This document shows positions 15,732 through 23,713 of a stretch of 28,859 nucleotides of DNA, piece after piece. The position numbers and the translations under genes were made by a program. The DNA lies in the NCBI GenBank assembly GCA_038206235.1, contig JBBRBB010000040.1, positions 1 through 28,859 of the forward strand. Direction: 5' to 3'. The notes under the pieces were generated by a model, which had not been told where the DNA came from, ran no database searches, and saw only the letters and a list, made by a program, of their open reading frames with translations. Origin of the DNA: JBBRBB01 sp038206235. Lineage in GTDB: Bacteria; Bacteroidota; Bacteroidia; Chitinophagales; Chitinophagaceae. How positions within the stretch are numbered: position 1 is the stretch's first letter; each line of letters opens with the position of its first letter.

Positions 15732-17663
15732 ATGAACACAAGAAAAGCATCTTCATTTTTTTTCATTTTTATTTTTTTATTCGCTTCAACTTTTGCAATT
15801 GCACAACAGCCTGCCGCAACAGATACTGCTCACAGTAAAAAACAAATTTATATTCTTAACGCAAAGCGGCTTAATTATGAGAAAAAAGATTCGGCAGAAT
15901 ATCAGTCTGCTGCCGGTAATGTAATCATTAAACAGGACAGCACCTTATTTTACAGCGACAGCGTGGTAATAAATAAAACAAGAAATATGCTTGAAGCATT
16001 TGGGCATGTGCATATAAACGATGCAGACAGTGTGCACACCTATTCTGATTATCTGCGCTATATTGGCAATGAAAAAAGGGCATTTCTTAAAGACAATGTA
16101 AGGCTCACAGATGGAAGAGCCACCCTTACTACTCCTGAACTTGAGTATGATGTAAACACTAAAATCGGCACTTACATAAAAGGCGGTAAGGTTGTGAATG
16201 GCAGTACAGTTTTAACCAGCAACGAAGGATATTATTATGGGGAAACAAGAGATATCTATTTCAAAAAAAATGTGTTGCTCGTTTCGCCGGATTACAATGT
16301 AAAAACAGATACGCTGCTGTATAATACCTATACTGATGTTGCCACATTTATAGTGCCCACCGAAATTACCAGCGGCAAGAATCGGAAAATATTGACCTCT
16401 GACGGATACTACGATCTCCGCAATAAAAAATATTATTTTGGCAAAAGACCACAAATACAAGACAGCACAACCTTTCTTATTGCTGATGAGGTTGCGCATG
16501 AAGATTCAAGCGGCTTTGGCGAGGCAAGAGGGAATGTAATTTACCGGGACACGGCACAGGGCGTTACCATTCTTACAAACAATTTAAAAAATAACAGCAA
16601 GACAAATTCTTTTCTCGCTACACAAAAACCAGTTATGATTTTAAAGCAGGATAAGGATTCTATTTATATAGCTGCCGATACATTTTATTCAGCAAAGCTC
16701 ACAGAGCTTATTAAAACAAGATATGTTCCGGTAATAGATGATTCTCTTGCGCAGCAACAGCAGCAATACATACAGCGGCGTATGTTATCAAAACCATCAT
16801 CGCCCACAGAATTATTTCCTGCGCTTGCAGATTCTTTGCATCAGCAATATACTGATACATCATCTTCTTTTGCATCGCAATTAAATCAGGTTGCAGGAAT
16901 AGATTCGTTACTGCCTGCAGAAGATACATCATTAATAACAGAATCATCAGACTCATCAGTAAAATCATCGCAATCTGCATCCTCACAATTATCCGATTCA
17001 TCCCTTACATCATTTCAATTATCCAATTCATCTTCATCAGATTCATCTTCATCAGATTCATCATTCAAATCATTTCAATCATCGATAGACAGCAGCCACG
17101 ATCGGTTTATAGAAGCATATTATCATGTACGCATCTTCAGTGATTCACTACAGGCAATTGGCGACAGTCTTTTTTATTCTGCCAATGATTCTGCATTTCG
17201 TCTTTTTAAAAATCCAATTGTATGGGCGCAGCAAAGCCAGGTAAACGGAGATACAATTTATTTATACACTGCCAACAAAAAACCGAAGCGTGTATATGTT
17301 TTTGAAAACGCACTTAACATAGAAAAAGTTGGCGACAATTATTACAACCAGGTAAAAGGCAGAACCATCAACGGCTGGTTTGTTGACGGAAACATAGACC
17401 ATATACGGGCAAGGGGCAATGCAGAGAGTGTGTACTATGCCCAGGACGATAACGAAAAATTTGTTGGAGTAAACAAGAACAGCAGCGATGTGATTGATAT
17501 TTATTTTAAAAACAAAGAAGCGCACAGGGTTGTTTTTCTCAGCAACCTGCAGGGCACTGCATACCCCATGCGCCAGGTAAATCATGAAGAGTTGCGGCTG
17601 CGCGGCTTTACATGGAAGGAAGAATTAAGACCCAAAACAAAATATGATTTGTTTGGAAATTAA
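15732..17663 (+). CDS. OstA-like (LptA-type) periplasmic protein
   Basis: This 643-aa secreted protein has a signal peptide (FFFIFIFLFASTFAIAQQ) and OstA/LptA beta-jelly-roll repeats at about residues 37-330. Examples are YILNAKRLNYEKKDSAEY, GNVIIKQDSTLFYSDSVVI, AFLKDNVRLTDGRATLTT and GYYYGETRDIYFKKNVLLV. OstA domains bind LPS in the periplasmic bridge that feeds LptD, and this protein lies near an LptD-like gene on the opposite strand. Residues about 396-453 are a low-complexity Ser/Asp tract (SSSSDSSSSDSSFKSFQSS). The C-terminal 190 aa resume as beta-rich sequence (DSAFRLFKNPIVWAQQSQV, GRTINGWFVDGNIDHIRARG). Family-typical for Bacteroidota OstA-like protein; exact position in the bridge is inference. 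Confidence 0.87.
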   Translation: MNTRKASSFFFIFIFLFASTFAIAQQPAATDTAHSKKQIYILNAKRLNYEKKDSAEYQSAAGNVIIKQDSTLFYSDSVVINKTRNMLEAFGHVHINDADSVHTYSDYLRYIGNEKRAFLKDNVRLTDGRATLTTPELEYDVNTKIGTYIKGGKVVNGSTVLTSNEGYYYGETRDIYFKKNVLLVSPDYNVKTDTLLYNTYTDVATFIVPTEITSGKNRKILTSDGYYDLRNKKYYFGKRPQIQDSTTFLIADEVAHEDSSGFGEARGNVIYRDTAQGVTILTNNLKNNSKTNSFLATQKPVMILKQDKDSIYIAADTFYSAKLTELIKTRYVPVIDDSLAQQQQQYIQRRMLSKPSSPTELFPALADSLHQQYTDTSSSFASQLNQVAGIDSLLPAEDTSLITESSDSSVKSSQSASSQLSDSSLTSFQLSNSSSSDSSSSDSSFKSFQSSIDSSHDRFIEAYYHVRIFSDSLQAIGDSLFYSANDSAFRLFKNPIVWAQQSQVNGDTIYLYTANKKPKRVYVFENALNIEKVGDNYYNQVKGRTINGWFVDGNIDHIRARGNAESVYYAQDDNEKFVGVNKNSSDVIDIYFKNKEAHRVVFLSNLQGTAYPMRQVNHEELRLRGFTWKEELRPKTKYDLFGN

Positions 17664-17686
17664 TTTATGCGAAATCTGCAGAAAAG

Positions 17687-17872
17687 TACCAACGTGCAGG
17701 GAGCGAATATTTTATAATTGTCAGCCGGGAACCGAAGTTGAATATTGTTACTAAAGATGAAGGTAACAACTAAAAGCTAAATTACATTCGTCACGCTGGA
17801 ACTATTGCTGACATTGATTTGTAGCTGATTATTATTTCGTCAGCCAGCCTATTGCCAAACCTGCTGTTGGCT
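17687..17872 (-). other. attC-like palindromic element A
   Basis: This is the leftmost of six related elements. In gene direction (minus) it begins AGCCAAC-AGCAG-GTTTGGC and ends CACGTTGGTAC, at 17686-17696 on the plus strand. The left arm is nearly identical to that of element C; the right arm is degenerate (AGGGAGCGAATATTTT). The middle holds the shared block GCCGGGAACCGAAG and GATGAAGGTAACAACTAAA. It begins 23 bp after the OstA stop, so it marks the edge of the array. Confidence 0.6.
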
Positions 17873-17880
17873 GTAGTGCT

Positions 17881-18555
17881 TCAATTGTGTCCTTTATAAA
17901 ATTCATTCATTTCTTGACTTACAGAATCTTTGACGTGAGGATTTTTATCTATTACTTCAAGCAGCTGCTTGAAAGATTCTTTTAGTCTACACTGATATAC
18001 AGAATCCAATTTTTGTTTAAACATGTCTTTTAATTCTTGTGATAATTGCGAGATTTCGATTCTTTTTTCAATCAGTAAAAAAGACCTAATAATAAGTAGA
18101 ATTTGGTTTGATTGATAGAATGCTTTGAAAGTATATTTAAAATTTGAAAGCGCATGTTCTGCTTTAAGTTTCTGTACAAAAACATTTAAACCTTGGACAC
18201 CAGTATAATTAAATTCTTTCTTTTCTGTTCCTTTGGTTTCAGTGAAGTTATAATAGAAGCTTGATATTTCGTTGTCAAGTTGATTAAGTAAAAGAAAGAT
18301 AATGTCACTTTCATTTTTAAGTCTTTGGTCAATGTTTGACTGTGTTTGTCGTGTCAAAGCCAAGTAAAGTAAAATGGATGAAACAATTCCAATAACGGGT
18401 GCAGTTATGCCACCGATTGCACTTCCAATATTGCTTTTTGTAGATAAATTAAATTGCTCTATGAAAGAAGGTAAAGTGAAAACGATAACTGAAATAAAAC
18501 AGATTGCAATTATTATGACAGTGAAGATGATTATTTGTCTATTGTTATTTCGCAT
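17881..18555 (-). CDS. Membrane protein resembling putative phage abortive-infection protein AbiC
   Basis: This is a 224-aa protein with two N-terminal membrane segments: IIIFTVIIIAICFISVIVF (residues about 8-30) and IGGITAPVIGIVSSILLYLA (about 46-68). A charged helical cytoplasmic part follows (DQRLKNESDIIFLLLNQLD, LSQLSQELKDMFKQKLDSV). The pair of segments with a GxxxGGxxxPxxxxxSxxLLYxAL pattern followed by a Q-rich helix resembles the putative AbiC family of phage-exclusion proteins. The match is by pattern only and is moderate. It lies between attC-like elements A and B. Its ATG abuts the degenerate end of B. If the resemblance is right it is a third defence-like gene in the array. Confidence 0.5.
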   Translation of the reverse strand: MRNNNRQIIIFTVIIIAICFISVIVFTLPSFIEQFNLSTKSNIGSAIGGITAPVIGIVSSILLYLALTRQTQSNIDQRLKNESDIIFLLLNQLDNEISSFYYNFTETKGTEKKEFNYTGVQGLNVFVQKLKAEHALSNFKYTFKAFYQSNQILLIIRSFLLIEKRIEISQLSQELKDMFKQKLDSVYQCRLKESFKQLLEVIDKNPHVKDSVSQEMNEFYKGHN

Positions 18556-18559
18556 GTCT

Positions 18560-18744
18560 GTCTACGGCGGTTTCAAATTTCTATTGCTCGTCCAGCCCGG
18601 TACAAATGCCCAATTGAAAATATAATATTGAAGTTAAAAATAAAAGCTGAAAATTGAACGTCGAGCCCGAACTGCTGCTGATGATTGCACATTGCTGATG
18701 TTACATTGTCCAGCCCTGCTATTGCAAATACTTTTGTTGTGTGC
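18560..18744 (-). other. attC-like palindromic element B
   Basis: In gene direction it starts with the box GCACACAAC (18736-18744) and contains the shared middle (GTACCGGGCTGGAC). The far end, near 18560-18570, lacks a clear GTT box (it reads GTAGACAGACATGC), so its right boundary is approximate. The GCACACAAC box is the exact inverted partner of the box at 19417-19425 in element C. Confidence 0.55.
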
Positions 18745-18778
18745 TGTTTTACCAACCTCGATGTGCTTCAACCCAAAT

Positions 18779-19378
18779 TTAATAAGTCCAACCCGGTGCA
18801 AGAATTGTGTCGTCAACAAACAAATCAGGTTCATTACTTTCCGCATAAACTCTTTTCCAAATCAATGTATGATAAACGTCAGCATTTATTTTTTCGTCAT
18901 AAAAACCTTTGATGCTTATTTCAATTGAACTGTCAGTCCACAAATCAAAGCCTTTTATATTTTTTTCACCAAGAATATTAAAAAGTCTGTCAATTCTTGC
19001 AAATAGAAATGTGGGCATGTTTTCAAGATTAACATCAGCAATTAGTTTTTGATTATTTGGTCCTGTTCCATAACTAAGCCTTGTCGCATGTCCATAATCC
19101 TTGTCAAATGTGTAAAAGTCAGAGTTTTCTATTCGTTGTGTCGTTTTTCCTTTTTCGTCAGTGTAAGTAACAATATTTCGACTGTTTCTAAATTTAAAAA
19201 TTGTGTCAATGTTTTTGACAATTATATTTTTAATGCTGTCATACAAATACAATTTTTGAATTATAGATGTGTCATAGGAAGTTTGGTTGAACAAATTCTT
19301 TAATTCTTTTTGACTTGGTTTGTCATCACAGGAAAATAAAATTAGTCCGAGAATAAATGTTAAGAGAACCTTTTGCAT
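18779..19378 (-). CDS. Hypothetical lipoprotein
   Basis: A 199-aa protein begins MQKVLLTFILGLILFSCDD: a short lipoprotein signal peptide with lipobox LFSC and the cysteine at residue 16. Asp residues follow directly, which in Bacteroidota does not predict retention in the inner membrane. The body (NLFNQTSYDTSIIQKLYLY, DTIFKFRNSRNIVTYTDEKG, ADVNLENMPTFLFARIDRLF) belongs to no family I recognise. A C-terminal part (KINADVYHTLIWKRVYAES) is beta-like. It is the sole gene of the cassette bounded by elements B and C, whose outer boxes match 9 of 9. No function is proposed. Confidence 0.75.
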   Translation of the reverse strand: MQKVLLTFILGLILFSCDDKPSQKELKNLFNQTSYDTSIIQKLYLYDSIKNIIVKNIDTIFKFRNSRNIVTYTDEKGKTTQRIENSDFYTFDKDYGHATRLSYGTGPNNQKLIADVNLENMPTFLFARIDRLFNILGEKNIKGFDLWTDSSIEISIKGFYDEKINADVYHTLIWKRVYAESNEPDLFVDDTILAPGWTY

Positions 19379-19416
19379 TTTGTCATTTTACAGTTAGAAC
19401 GGGTTGCCAAAAAATA

Positions 19417-19612
19417 GCACACAACGTTAAGGCTTGGCGATGGGCTGGCATTTTATCACGTCAAGCCGGGAACCAAAGCCGATTGAAAAACAAAGATGAA
19501 GATAACAACTAAAGCCCAATTTATAATCTCCTGCTGAAACTATTGCTGATAGTGATTTGTAGCTGATTGTGCTACCGTCTGCCAGCCTATTGCCAAACCT
19601 GCTGTTGGCTGC
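19417..19612 (-). other. attC-like palindromic element C
   Basis: This is the best-preserved copy (196 bp). In gene direction it starts GCAGCCAAC-AGCAG-GTTTGGC and ends GCCAAGCC-TT-AACGTTGTGTGC. The inner arms GGCAATAGGCTGGCA and TGCCAGCCCATCGCC pair at 13 of 15 positions. The centre holds the shared block GATGAAGATAACAACTAAAG. The start box overlaps within 3 bp the stop of the 148-aa gene at 19615. Confidence 0.75.
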
Positions 19613-19614
19613 TG

Positions 19615-20061
19615 TTAGTCTCTCCCAATTCGGTAAGTTACTTCTAAGTTTTCTCTATTAAATGTCAATACAATTAGTTCAACGCAGTCAACTTTATATC
19701 CATTCTGAATTCCACAATTCCAATTAGGCATTGAGTCAATTACTAAATTCAATTTGTCTTTATTCATTTTAAAATTGGAATTGTTGTCAATCCACTCACA
19801 TGATGCTTTGCCGGTCGTATCAATAAGTACACTTATTTTAACTTCTCCAGAAGTCTTAGGAATTTGATTTTGTAGTTTGTCTGCCAAATATTTTTGAAGC
19901 TCTAAGCTGTCTGTTCCAAAGGTGGGTGGGTTTTGGCATTTTGTAAATGTTCTGTCAAAAGTATTTTTGTGGTAATAAGTCTTATTTTGTCCAAATGTCG
20001 TGGTTGAAAATATTAATAGTAACGTCATTGTCAATAATGTAACAGCCTTCATAAATTTCAT
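19615..20061 (-). CDS. Secreted protein with TonB C-terminal-like domain
   Basis: A 148-aa protein has a signal peptide (MKAVTLLTMTLLLIFSTTTF, probably starting at the second Met) ending before QNKTYYH. The mature part contains GEVKISVLIDTTGKASCEW and IDSMPNWNCGIQNGYKVDC. This follows the TonB_C pattern (xVxFxVdxxGxv ... mPxWxPgxxnGkxV), seen in many Bacteroidota proteins that are not true energy transducers. Two cysteines around the W-x-C-G motif replace the usual Pro. There is no TonB membrane anchor or Pro-rich linker. It is the only gene between attC-like elements C and D. Confidence 0.7.
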   Translation of the reverse strand: MKFMKAVTLLTMTLLLIFSTTTFGQNKTYYHKNTFDRTFTKCQNPPTFGTDSLELQKYLADKLQNQIPKTSGEVKISVLIDTTGKASCEWIDNNSNFKMNKDKLNLVIDSMPNWNCGIQNGYKVDCVELIVLTFNRENLEVTYRIGRD

Positions 20062-20097
20062 TTGAAGTTTTTTTTTTAGTTAGTCGGTCGTCTAATA

Positions 20098-20300
20098 GCA
20101 GGCAACGTTGGACGGCTTGGCGTTGTGGCGGTATTTTGTGTTCCGTCTGCCGACAACTGAAGCCGGATAAAGATATAATGTTTAATGGTTTCTACTGCTA
20201 CTTAATTTATAACATCAAGCTGGAACTGCCGATGAATAGCGAACTGCTGCTGATTGCTCCAACGTCCAGCCGCCATAATGCCAAACCGATTGTTGCCTGC
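20098..20300 (-). other. attC-like palindromic element D
   Basis: This 203-bp element starts, in gene direction, GCAGGCAAC-AATCG-GTTTGGC and ends GCCAAGC-CGTCC-AACGTTGCCTGC. The inner arms GGCATTATGGCGG and CCGCCACAACGCC pair with two G:T-type mismatches. Layout and spacer lengths are those of attC: outer box, 5-nt spacer, inner box, variable middle, inner box, spacer, outer box. The outer GTTGCCT box differs from the classical GTTRRRY. Confidence 0.72.
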
Positions 20301-20312
20301 TGGTTTATTTTC

Positions 20313-20822
20313 TCAATATAGCTTATCAAACTCTTTATTTAAAATTGGTTGAATTCCAACAACTCCTAATGGAAAAACTAAAAGTCGAAAAAAGTGTCCA
20401 CATGAACTCCAAAATTCTGGTTTTCGTCTATGCTCAATTGTAGCAACCACAACAGCTGTCGCAATAAAAACATAGTAAAAACAAAATAGTCCAACCAACG
20501 TAAATGGAATTATAACTATAAAAAATAAAGGGTTTGTGTCAAGCCTGGTTTGCTCTGGCAAGAAGGGGCTTAAAACCATTAATGAAATAAGTATCAATAC
20601 TCTAATTTTATATTTTGTTTTTGTCAACCACTTTGGCGTTAGACCATTTAAAAAGTCTTGTCCATTGTAGTTAATTGAAACAACCCAAGTAAACCAAATT
20701 ATTATTATTACAGGTGCTATAAAATTCTCGAAAAAACTAATCCAACCAAACAGAATAAGTGATACGTAAAGGCAAAAAAGTTTCCAAGTCTTAATTTGTA
20801 AAAAAAATTTCAATTTGTCCAT
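20313..20822 (-). CDS. Hypothetical four-segment membrane protein
   Basis: The protein has 169 aa from the ATG at 20822 (MDKLKFFLQIKTWKLF). The frame runs open to a TTG at 20864, but that overlaps the outer box of element E and encodes nothing conserved. Membrane segments are LFCLYVSLILFGWISFF, FIAPVIIIIWFTWVVSI, VLILISLMVLSPFL and FIVIIPFTLVGLFCFYYVFI continuing into ATAVVVATIEHRR. It ends FPLGVVGIQPILNKEFDKLY, a motif I associate with an uncharacterised Bacteroidota membrane family (FPxGxxxIQPxxN). Function is unknown. It fills the cassette between elements D and E. Confidence 0.7.
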   Translation of the reverse strand: MDKLKFFLQIKTWKLFCLYVSLILFGWISFFENFIAPVIIIIWFTWVVSINYNGQDFLNGLTPKWLTKTKYKIRVLILISLMVLSPFLPEQTRLDTNPLFFIVIIPFTLVGLFCFYYVFIATAVVVATIEHRRKPEFWSSCGHFFRLLVFPLGVVGIQPILNKEFDKLY

Positions 20823-20856
20823 AGTAAAAGTCAAGCAGATATTGTGGTCAAAACTA

Positions 20857-21057
20857 GCAGGCAACGTTCAGGGCTTGCCGAAGTACGGGAATTAGTATTC
20901 CGTCTGCCCGGTACCGATGATGATTGAAAAACTGAAGATGAAGATAACAACAAAAGCTAAATAGATAATGTCGAGCTGGATATGAAGTACAGTAGAATTA
21001 CCGCTGATGAAGATTACAATTGTCAGTCCGTATTTTGGCAAACCCCCTGTTATGCGT
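20857..21057 (-). other. attC-like palindromic element E
   Basis: This 201-bp element starts, in gene direction, ACGCATAAC-AGGGG-GTTTGCC and ends GGCAAGCC-CTG-AACGTTGCCTGC. The inner arms GCCAAAATACGG and CCGTACTTCGGC pair with G:T wobbles. The starting box is the exact inverted partner of ACGCATAAC at 27401-27409 in element F. The end box is the exact partner of the box at 20292-20300 in element D. Confidence 0.72.
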
Positions 21058-21201
21058 TCGTGCTTCTCGTCTGCCGGTATGTGTCCACCTACGAATAGCT
21101 GGGTGTGTCCCTGTGCGGTGGGAAAGCAAGCTCTTTTGCAAGGTTGGCTTTTGTGTGTCGGGTTTGTGTGCCTTGCAAATGTGCTTGCTTTGTGCGGTGG
21201 C

Positions 21202-21834
21202 TTATATTGCTCTTGCCTTTTTTAAAATGTCGTCAAAGCGGTCAATGTCTGTAAGCAGTTTTGGTAAATCATTGTCGAGCCATGTTAAGAATGTTACCAT
21301 TTCTTTGTATTGGTTTTCTATGTCTTGCAGATTACCAAAGATTGGTTCGTAATGATAAATTCTATTGCGTAGTGTCCTAATGCGATACAATGCGTCTGCA
21401 ATTGTATCTCTTTGTCTAAGATGCTTTGGTGTGTTTTGAAAAATAAGCCTTAATGGTTTCCAAAGCAAACCTGTGTAGTGCCGGTTAAATAACCTGCTCC
21501 AAAATCCAAAATTTAATTCGGCAATTATTCTGTCCGCTGTAATATTTTTTCTTTGTGCGGTAAGTTTTTGTGTCGCCTCTGAAACGAATGGCAAAAACTC
21601 AACAGGCAAACTATTCTTGAACCAATAAGGGTCATTAAAATGTAGCTTTAAAGTTTCGTTTACTGCATTTCTTAAACTTACTTCAAGTACTGATAAGATG
21701 GGGTAGAAGGCTTCTGAAAGTTCGATATTACTTTTGTAAAGCCGATAGGCTTTATCAAAGTCATTACTTGTCTTGGCAAGATAAACGTTGAAACGTGGGG
21801 TTGATAAAAAGTATTTTAGATGTGTTTCGGTCAT
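21202..21834 (-). CDS. Abi-family protein with HEPN-type motif
   Basis: This 210-aa cytosolic protein belongs to the Abi_2/AbiD-AbiF group, associated with abortive phage infection. The family pattern is clear: LSTPRFNVYLAKTSNDFDKA, YKSNIELSEAFYPILSVLEV, SLRNAVNETL, FGFWSRLFNRHYTGLLWKPL, and the C-terminal TLRNRIYHYEPIF. The last contains R-N-x-x-x-H, the HEPN RNase motif (R-x4-H), so cleavage of RNA is the family-based expectation. The frame opens at 21867. The ATG at 21834 (MTETHLKYFL) is preferred because the upstream codons run through a 9-bp-arm inverted repeat. It lies 150 bp downstream of the condensin-like operon on the same strand and in the same attC-bounded unit. Confidence 0.85.
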   Translation of the reverse strand: MTETHLKYFLSTPRFNVYLAKTSNDFDKAYRLYKSNIELSEAFYPILSVLEVSLRNAVNETLKLHFNDPYWFKNSLPVEFLPFVSEATQKLTAQRKNITADRIIAELNFGFWSRLFNRHYTGLLWKPLRLIFQNTPKHLRQRDTIADALYRIRTLRNRIYHYEPIFGNLQDIENQYKEMVTFLTWLDNDLPKLLTDIDRFDDILKKARAI

Positions 21835-21842
21835 AAATGGAC

Positions 21843-21866
21843 TGCAAATTTGCGTAAAAATTTGCA
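21843..21866. promoter_or_regulatory. Perfect inverted repeat just upstream of the Abi gene
   Basis: TGCAAATTT-GCGTAA-AAATTTGCA has two perfect 9-bp arms and ends 8 bp before the Abi ATG. As RNA it would form a hairpin occluding the start; as DNA it could be an operator. A second inverted repeat, GCTGGTT (21901-21907) with AACCAGC (21938-21944), lies further upstream, in the gap after the operon. Confidence 0.6.
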
Positions 21867-21984
21867 TTAAGCCGACTTTAGGCTATATTTGCTTCGTGAT
21901 GCTGGTTCCTCCTCTCCCAAACTCGTGTTGGTGATGAAACCAGCTTTAGTTTTTTATAGGGGTCTGCGTTGAATGTAGTTGATG

Positions 21985-22533
21985 TTATAATACCTGCTCC
22001 TCTTTTAGTTTCTCGTTTGCAAGTGTTGCAGCATAGTCAAAGAAAAGTCCGACTGCTTTAGTAAAGCGAAATTTCAATTTGCTGTTACCTACATACTGAA
22101 TTAAATTTCTTCTTTGCCACTCGTTTAAAAATGTTGTCAAGTCAACCTCTCCTTTGTTGTCAGTAAGAGAAGTGCTTTCAATTATTTCTTTTTTCTTGGA
22201 AGATTCATTTAGGAAATTACTAATGTTCTCAATTAAAAAACTTTCAGATTCAATTTCCTGTTTAAAATCCTTTCCGTCTTTGTCCAACTCACGGCAAAGA
22301 AGTGCAAGAAAAATTAAAAAATCCCTGCTGTTTTTGTCCTTCTCATTAGTTGATTTTAAATAAGCATAGTCAGATGTTACTTCTAACTCATATTCAAATG
22401 TTCTTTTGAAAAAGTCAGAATACATTTCACGGTCTTTATGAATTGGTGAGTATAATTCATCATTCTCCAAAATGAATTTACCATTCAAAAGTTGTTGTGT
22501 TATCTCTCTGTGTTGTTCAGGAAATGGAAGCAT
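21985..22533 (-). CDS. JetB/MksE-like kite subunit of a Wadjet-type condensin
   Basis: This is the last gene of the operon, 182 aa. The sequence follows the MksE/JetB (DUF4194-like) layout: QQLLNGKFILENDELYSPIH, then SDFFKRTFEYELEVTSDYAY (the YFxxxGYxLxxdxexgyaYL signature of the group) and a first winged-helix with RDFLIFLALLCRELDKDG. A second winged-helix-like part follows (TFLNEWQRRNLIQYVGNSKL, FRFTKAVGLFFDYAATL). Kite subunits bind the kleisin and join SMC-like heads. The gene starts 17 bp inside the end of the JetA-like gene, so translation is coupled. Assignment is from pattern and operon context, not from a close match. Confidence 0.72.
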   Translation of the reverse strand: MLPFPEQHREITQQLLNGKFILENDELYSPIHKDREMYSDFFKRTFEYELEVTSDYAYLKSTNEKDKNSRDFLIFLALLCRELDKDGKDFKQEIESESFLIENISNFLNESSKKKEIIESTSLTDNKGEVDLTTFLNEWQRRNLIQYVGNSKLKFRFTKAVGLFFDYAATLANEKLKEEQVL

Positions 22534-23710
22534 ATAGCTTTACTTTTGGTAGTTGAATAATTGCGTCTGTTAATTCTATTTCAAATTTCTGCTTGTCAGA
22601 AAACTCTGCATAAAAATCTTTTTCGTGAATGAGGTTTGCTAACGAAATAAACTTTACGATGCTGATGTTTTTAGTTTCTTCCTGAAGTTGATTGTAGCAC
22701 CATTCATAAAAATTTGCCAGTGGCAAATTTTTCAGCAACTCACTTTTGTAATGTTCTGAATCTGGAATCCAATCATCAATTTCAGTTGTGTCATTCTCAA
22801 AGTAAACTGTTTCTTTATTCTTAAACTGGTCAAGAAATAAACTTGCTTCATCAGCAAACTCTTTTGAATAAACTGAATGATTTTTTCTTCTTGCAAGTAT
22901 TGGTATATCTTTTCTGTCAAACGGTTTTTGCAGGAATATTCCAATGCCTTTTAGAATTAAGGAATTTGATTCAATCCTTTGCAGCAATGGAATCAGTTCG
23001 TTGGAAAGATGCTTAATGATTGTATTGAGTTCTTTGTTTGTATTATCAGAGAAATAGTAAAGCTGCTCATAAAGCTGCCGGATTTCATAATCGGTTTCTT
23101 CAAATTTTTTGTAGTTGGAATAATTCAAAACTTCCCGAATAGATTTTATAATTGTAAGGTCTTGACGACTATCAAAAATATCATTTAATGGTTTTACAAA
23201 AACTTCAATCCATTCTCTTGTCTTTGTAATGCGAAGGGTTAAATCGTTATCCGTTTTCTCTCCTGTCTTAATGCTCTCGGTGTCTTTGAATAATTTTCGT
23301 AACTCGTCATTCAGTCCTGTCGTAAATTCTAAAATCGTTTCTCTTAATGCTCTGATGATTCTAACTATCGTTTCCTTATCAGTGCAGATTTGCAATTTTG
23401 CAAATGCTTCATTGATTGTCTTTGTTTGATTTGCCCAGCGGTCAGGCAATGATAAGTTTGATTCTCTCAAAAGAAATTCAATAAACCGTTTGTAGTGAAT
23501 ATTAAAAATGAGATTGCCTTCTAACTGGTCAATCAAAATTCCATATTCAAATAATTTATCTCTGTTAAACTCTTTTTCTATGCAAAGTTTTTGTAAGTCG
23601 TCATTTGAAATACTATCATCTTCCTTTCGAATACGGTAAAGCAATTCTATGAATGGAAAATTATCCAGCATAAAACCTAATATCCTTGTCGGTGAAAGAT
23701 TGTAATTCAT
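22517..23710 (-). CDS. JetA/MksF-like kleisin subunit of a Wadjet-type condensin
   Basis: This 397-aa mainly helical protein lies in the kleisin position. The N-terminus (residues 1-75) looks like a winged helix: FMLDNFPFIELLYRIRKEDD, SNDDLQKLCIEKEFNRDKLF, YGILIDQLEGNLIFNIHYKR. A long helical middle follows (EAFAKLQICTDKETIVRIIR, VFVKPLNDIFDSRQDL) and a C-terminal domain (PLANFYEWCYNQLQEETKNI, KQKFEIELTDAIIQLPKVKL). MksF/JetA bridges the ATPase heads and holds the kite protein. The size is close to the family's 450-500 aa but somewhat short. The gene starts 3 bp after the TOPRIM gene stop and overlaps the JetB-like gene by 17 bp. Confidence 0.68.
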   Translation of the reverse strand: MNYNLSPTRILGFMLDNFPFIELLYRIRKEDDSISNDDLQKLCIEKEFNRDKLFEYGILIDQLEGNLIFNIHYKRFIEFLLRESNLSLPDRWANQTKTINEAFAKLQICTDKETIVRIIRALRETILEFTTGLNDELRKLFKDTESIKTGEKTDNDLTLRITKTREWIEVFVKPLNDIFDSRQDLTIIKSIREVLNYSNYKKFEETDYEIRQLYEQLYYFSDNTNKELNTIIKHLSNELIPLLQRIESNSLILKGIGIFLQKPFDRKDIPILARRKNHSVYSKEFADEASLFLDQFKNKETVYFENDTTEIDDWIPDSEHYKSELLKNLPLANFYEWCYNQLQEETKNISIVKFISLANLIHEKDFYAEFSDKQKFEIELTDAIIQLPKVKLYASIS

Positions 23711-23713
23711 TTC

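Noticed and set aside
16711..17001. 96-aa minus-strand ORF inside the OstA-like gene
   Set aside because: It is the reverse of the Ser-rich repeat, with Met/Leu runs arising from TCA/TCT codons.
20313..20864. TTG start at 20864 for the four-TM protein
   Set aside because: The extra 14 codons fall on the attC-like outer box; the ATG at 20822 begins the conserved-looking part.
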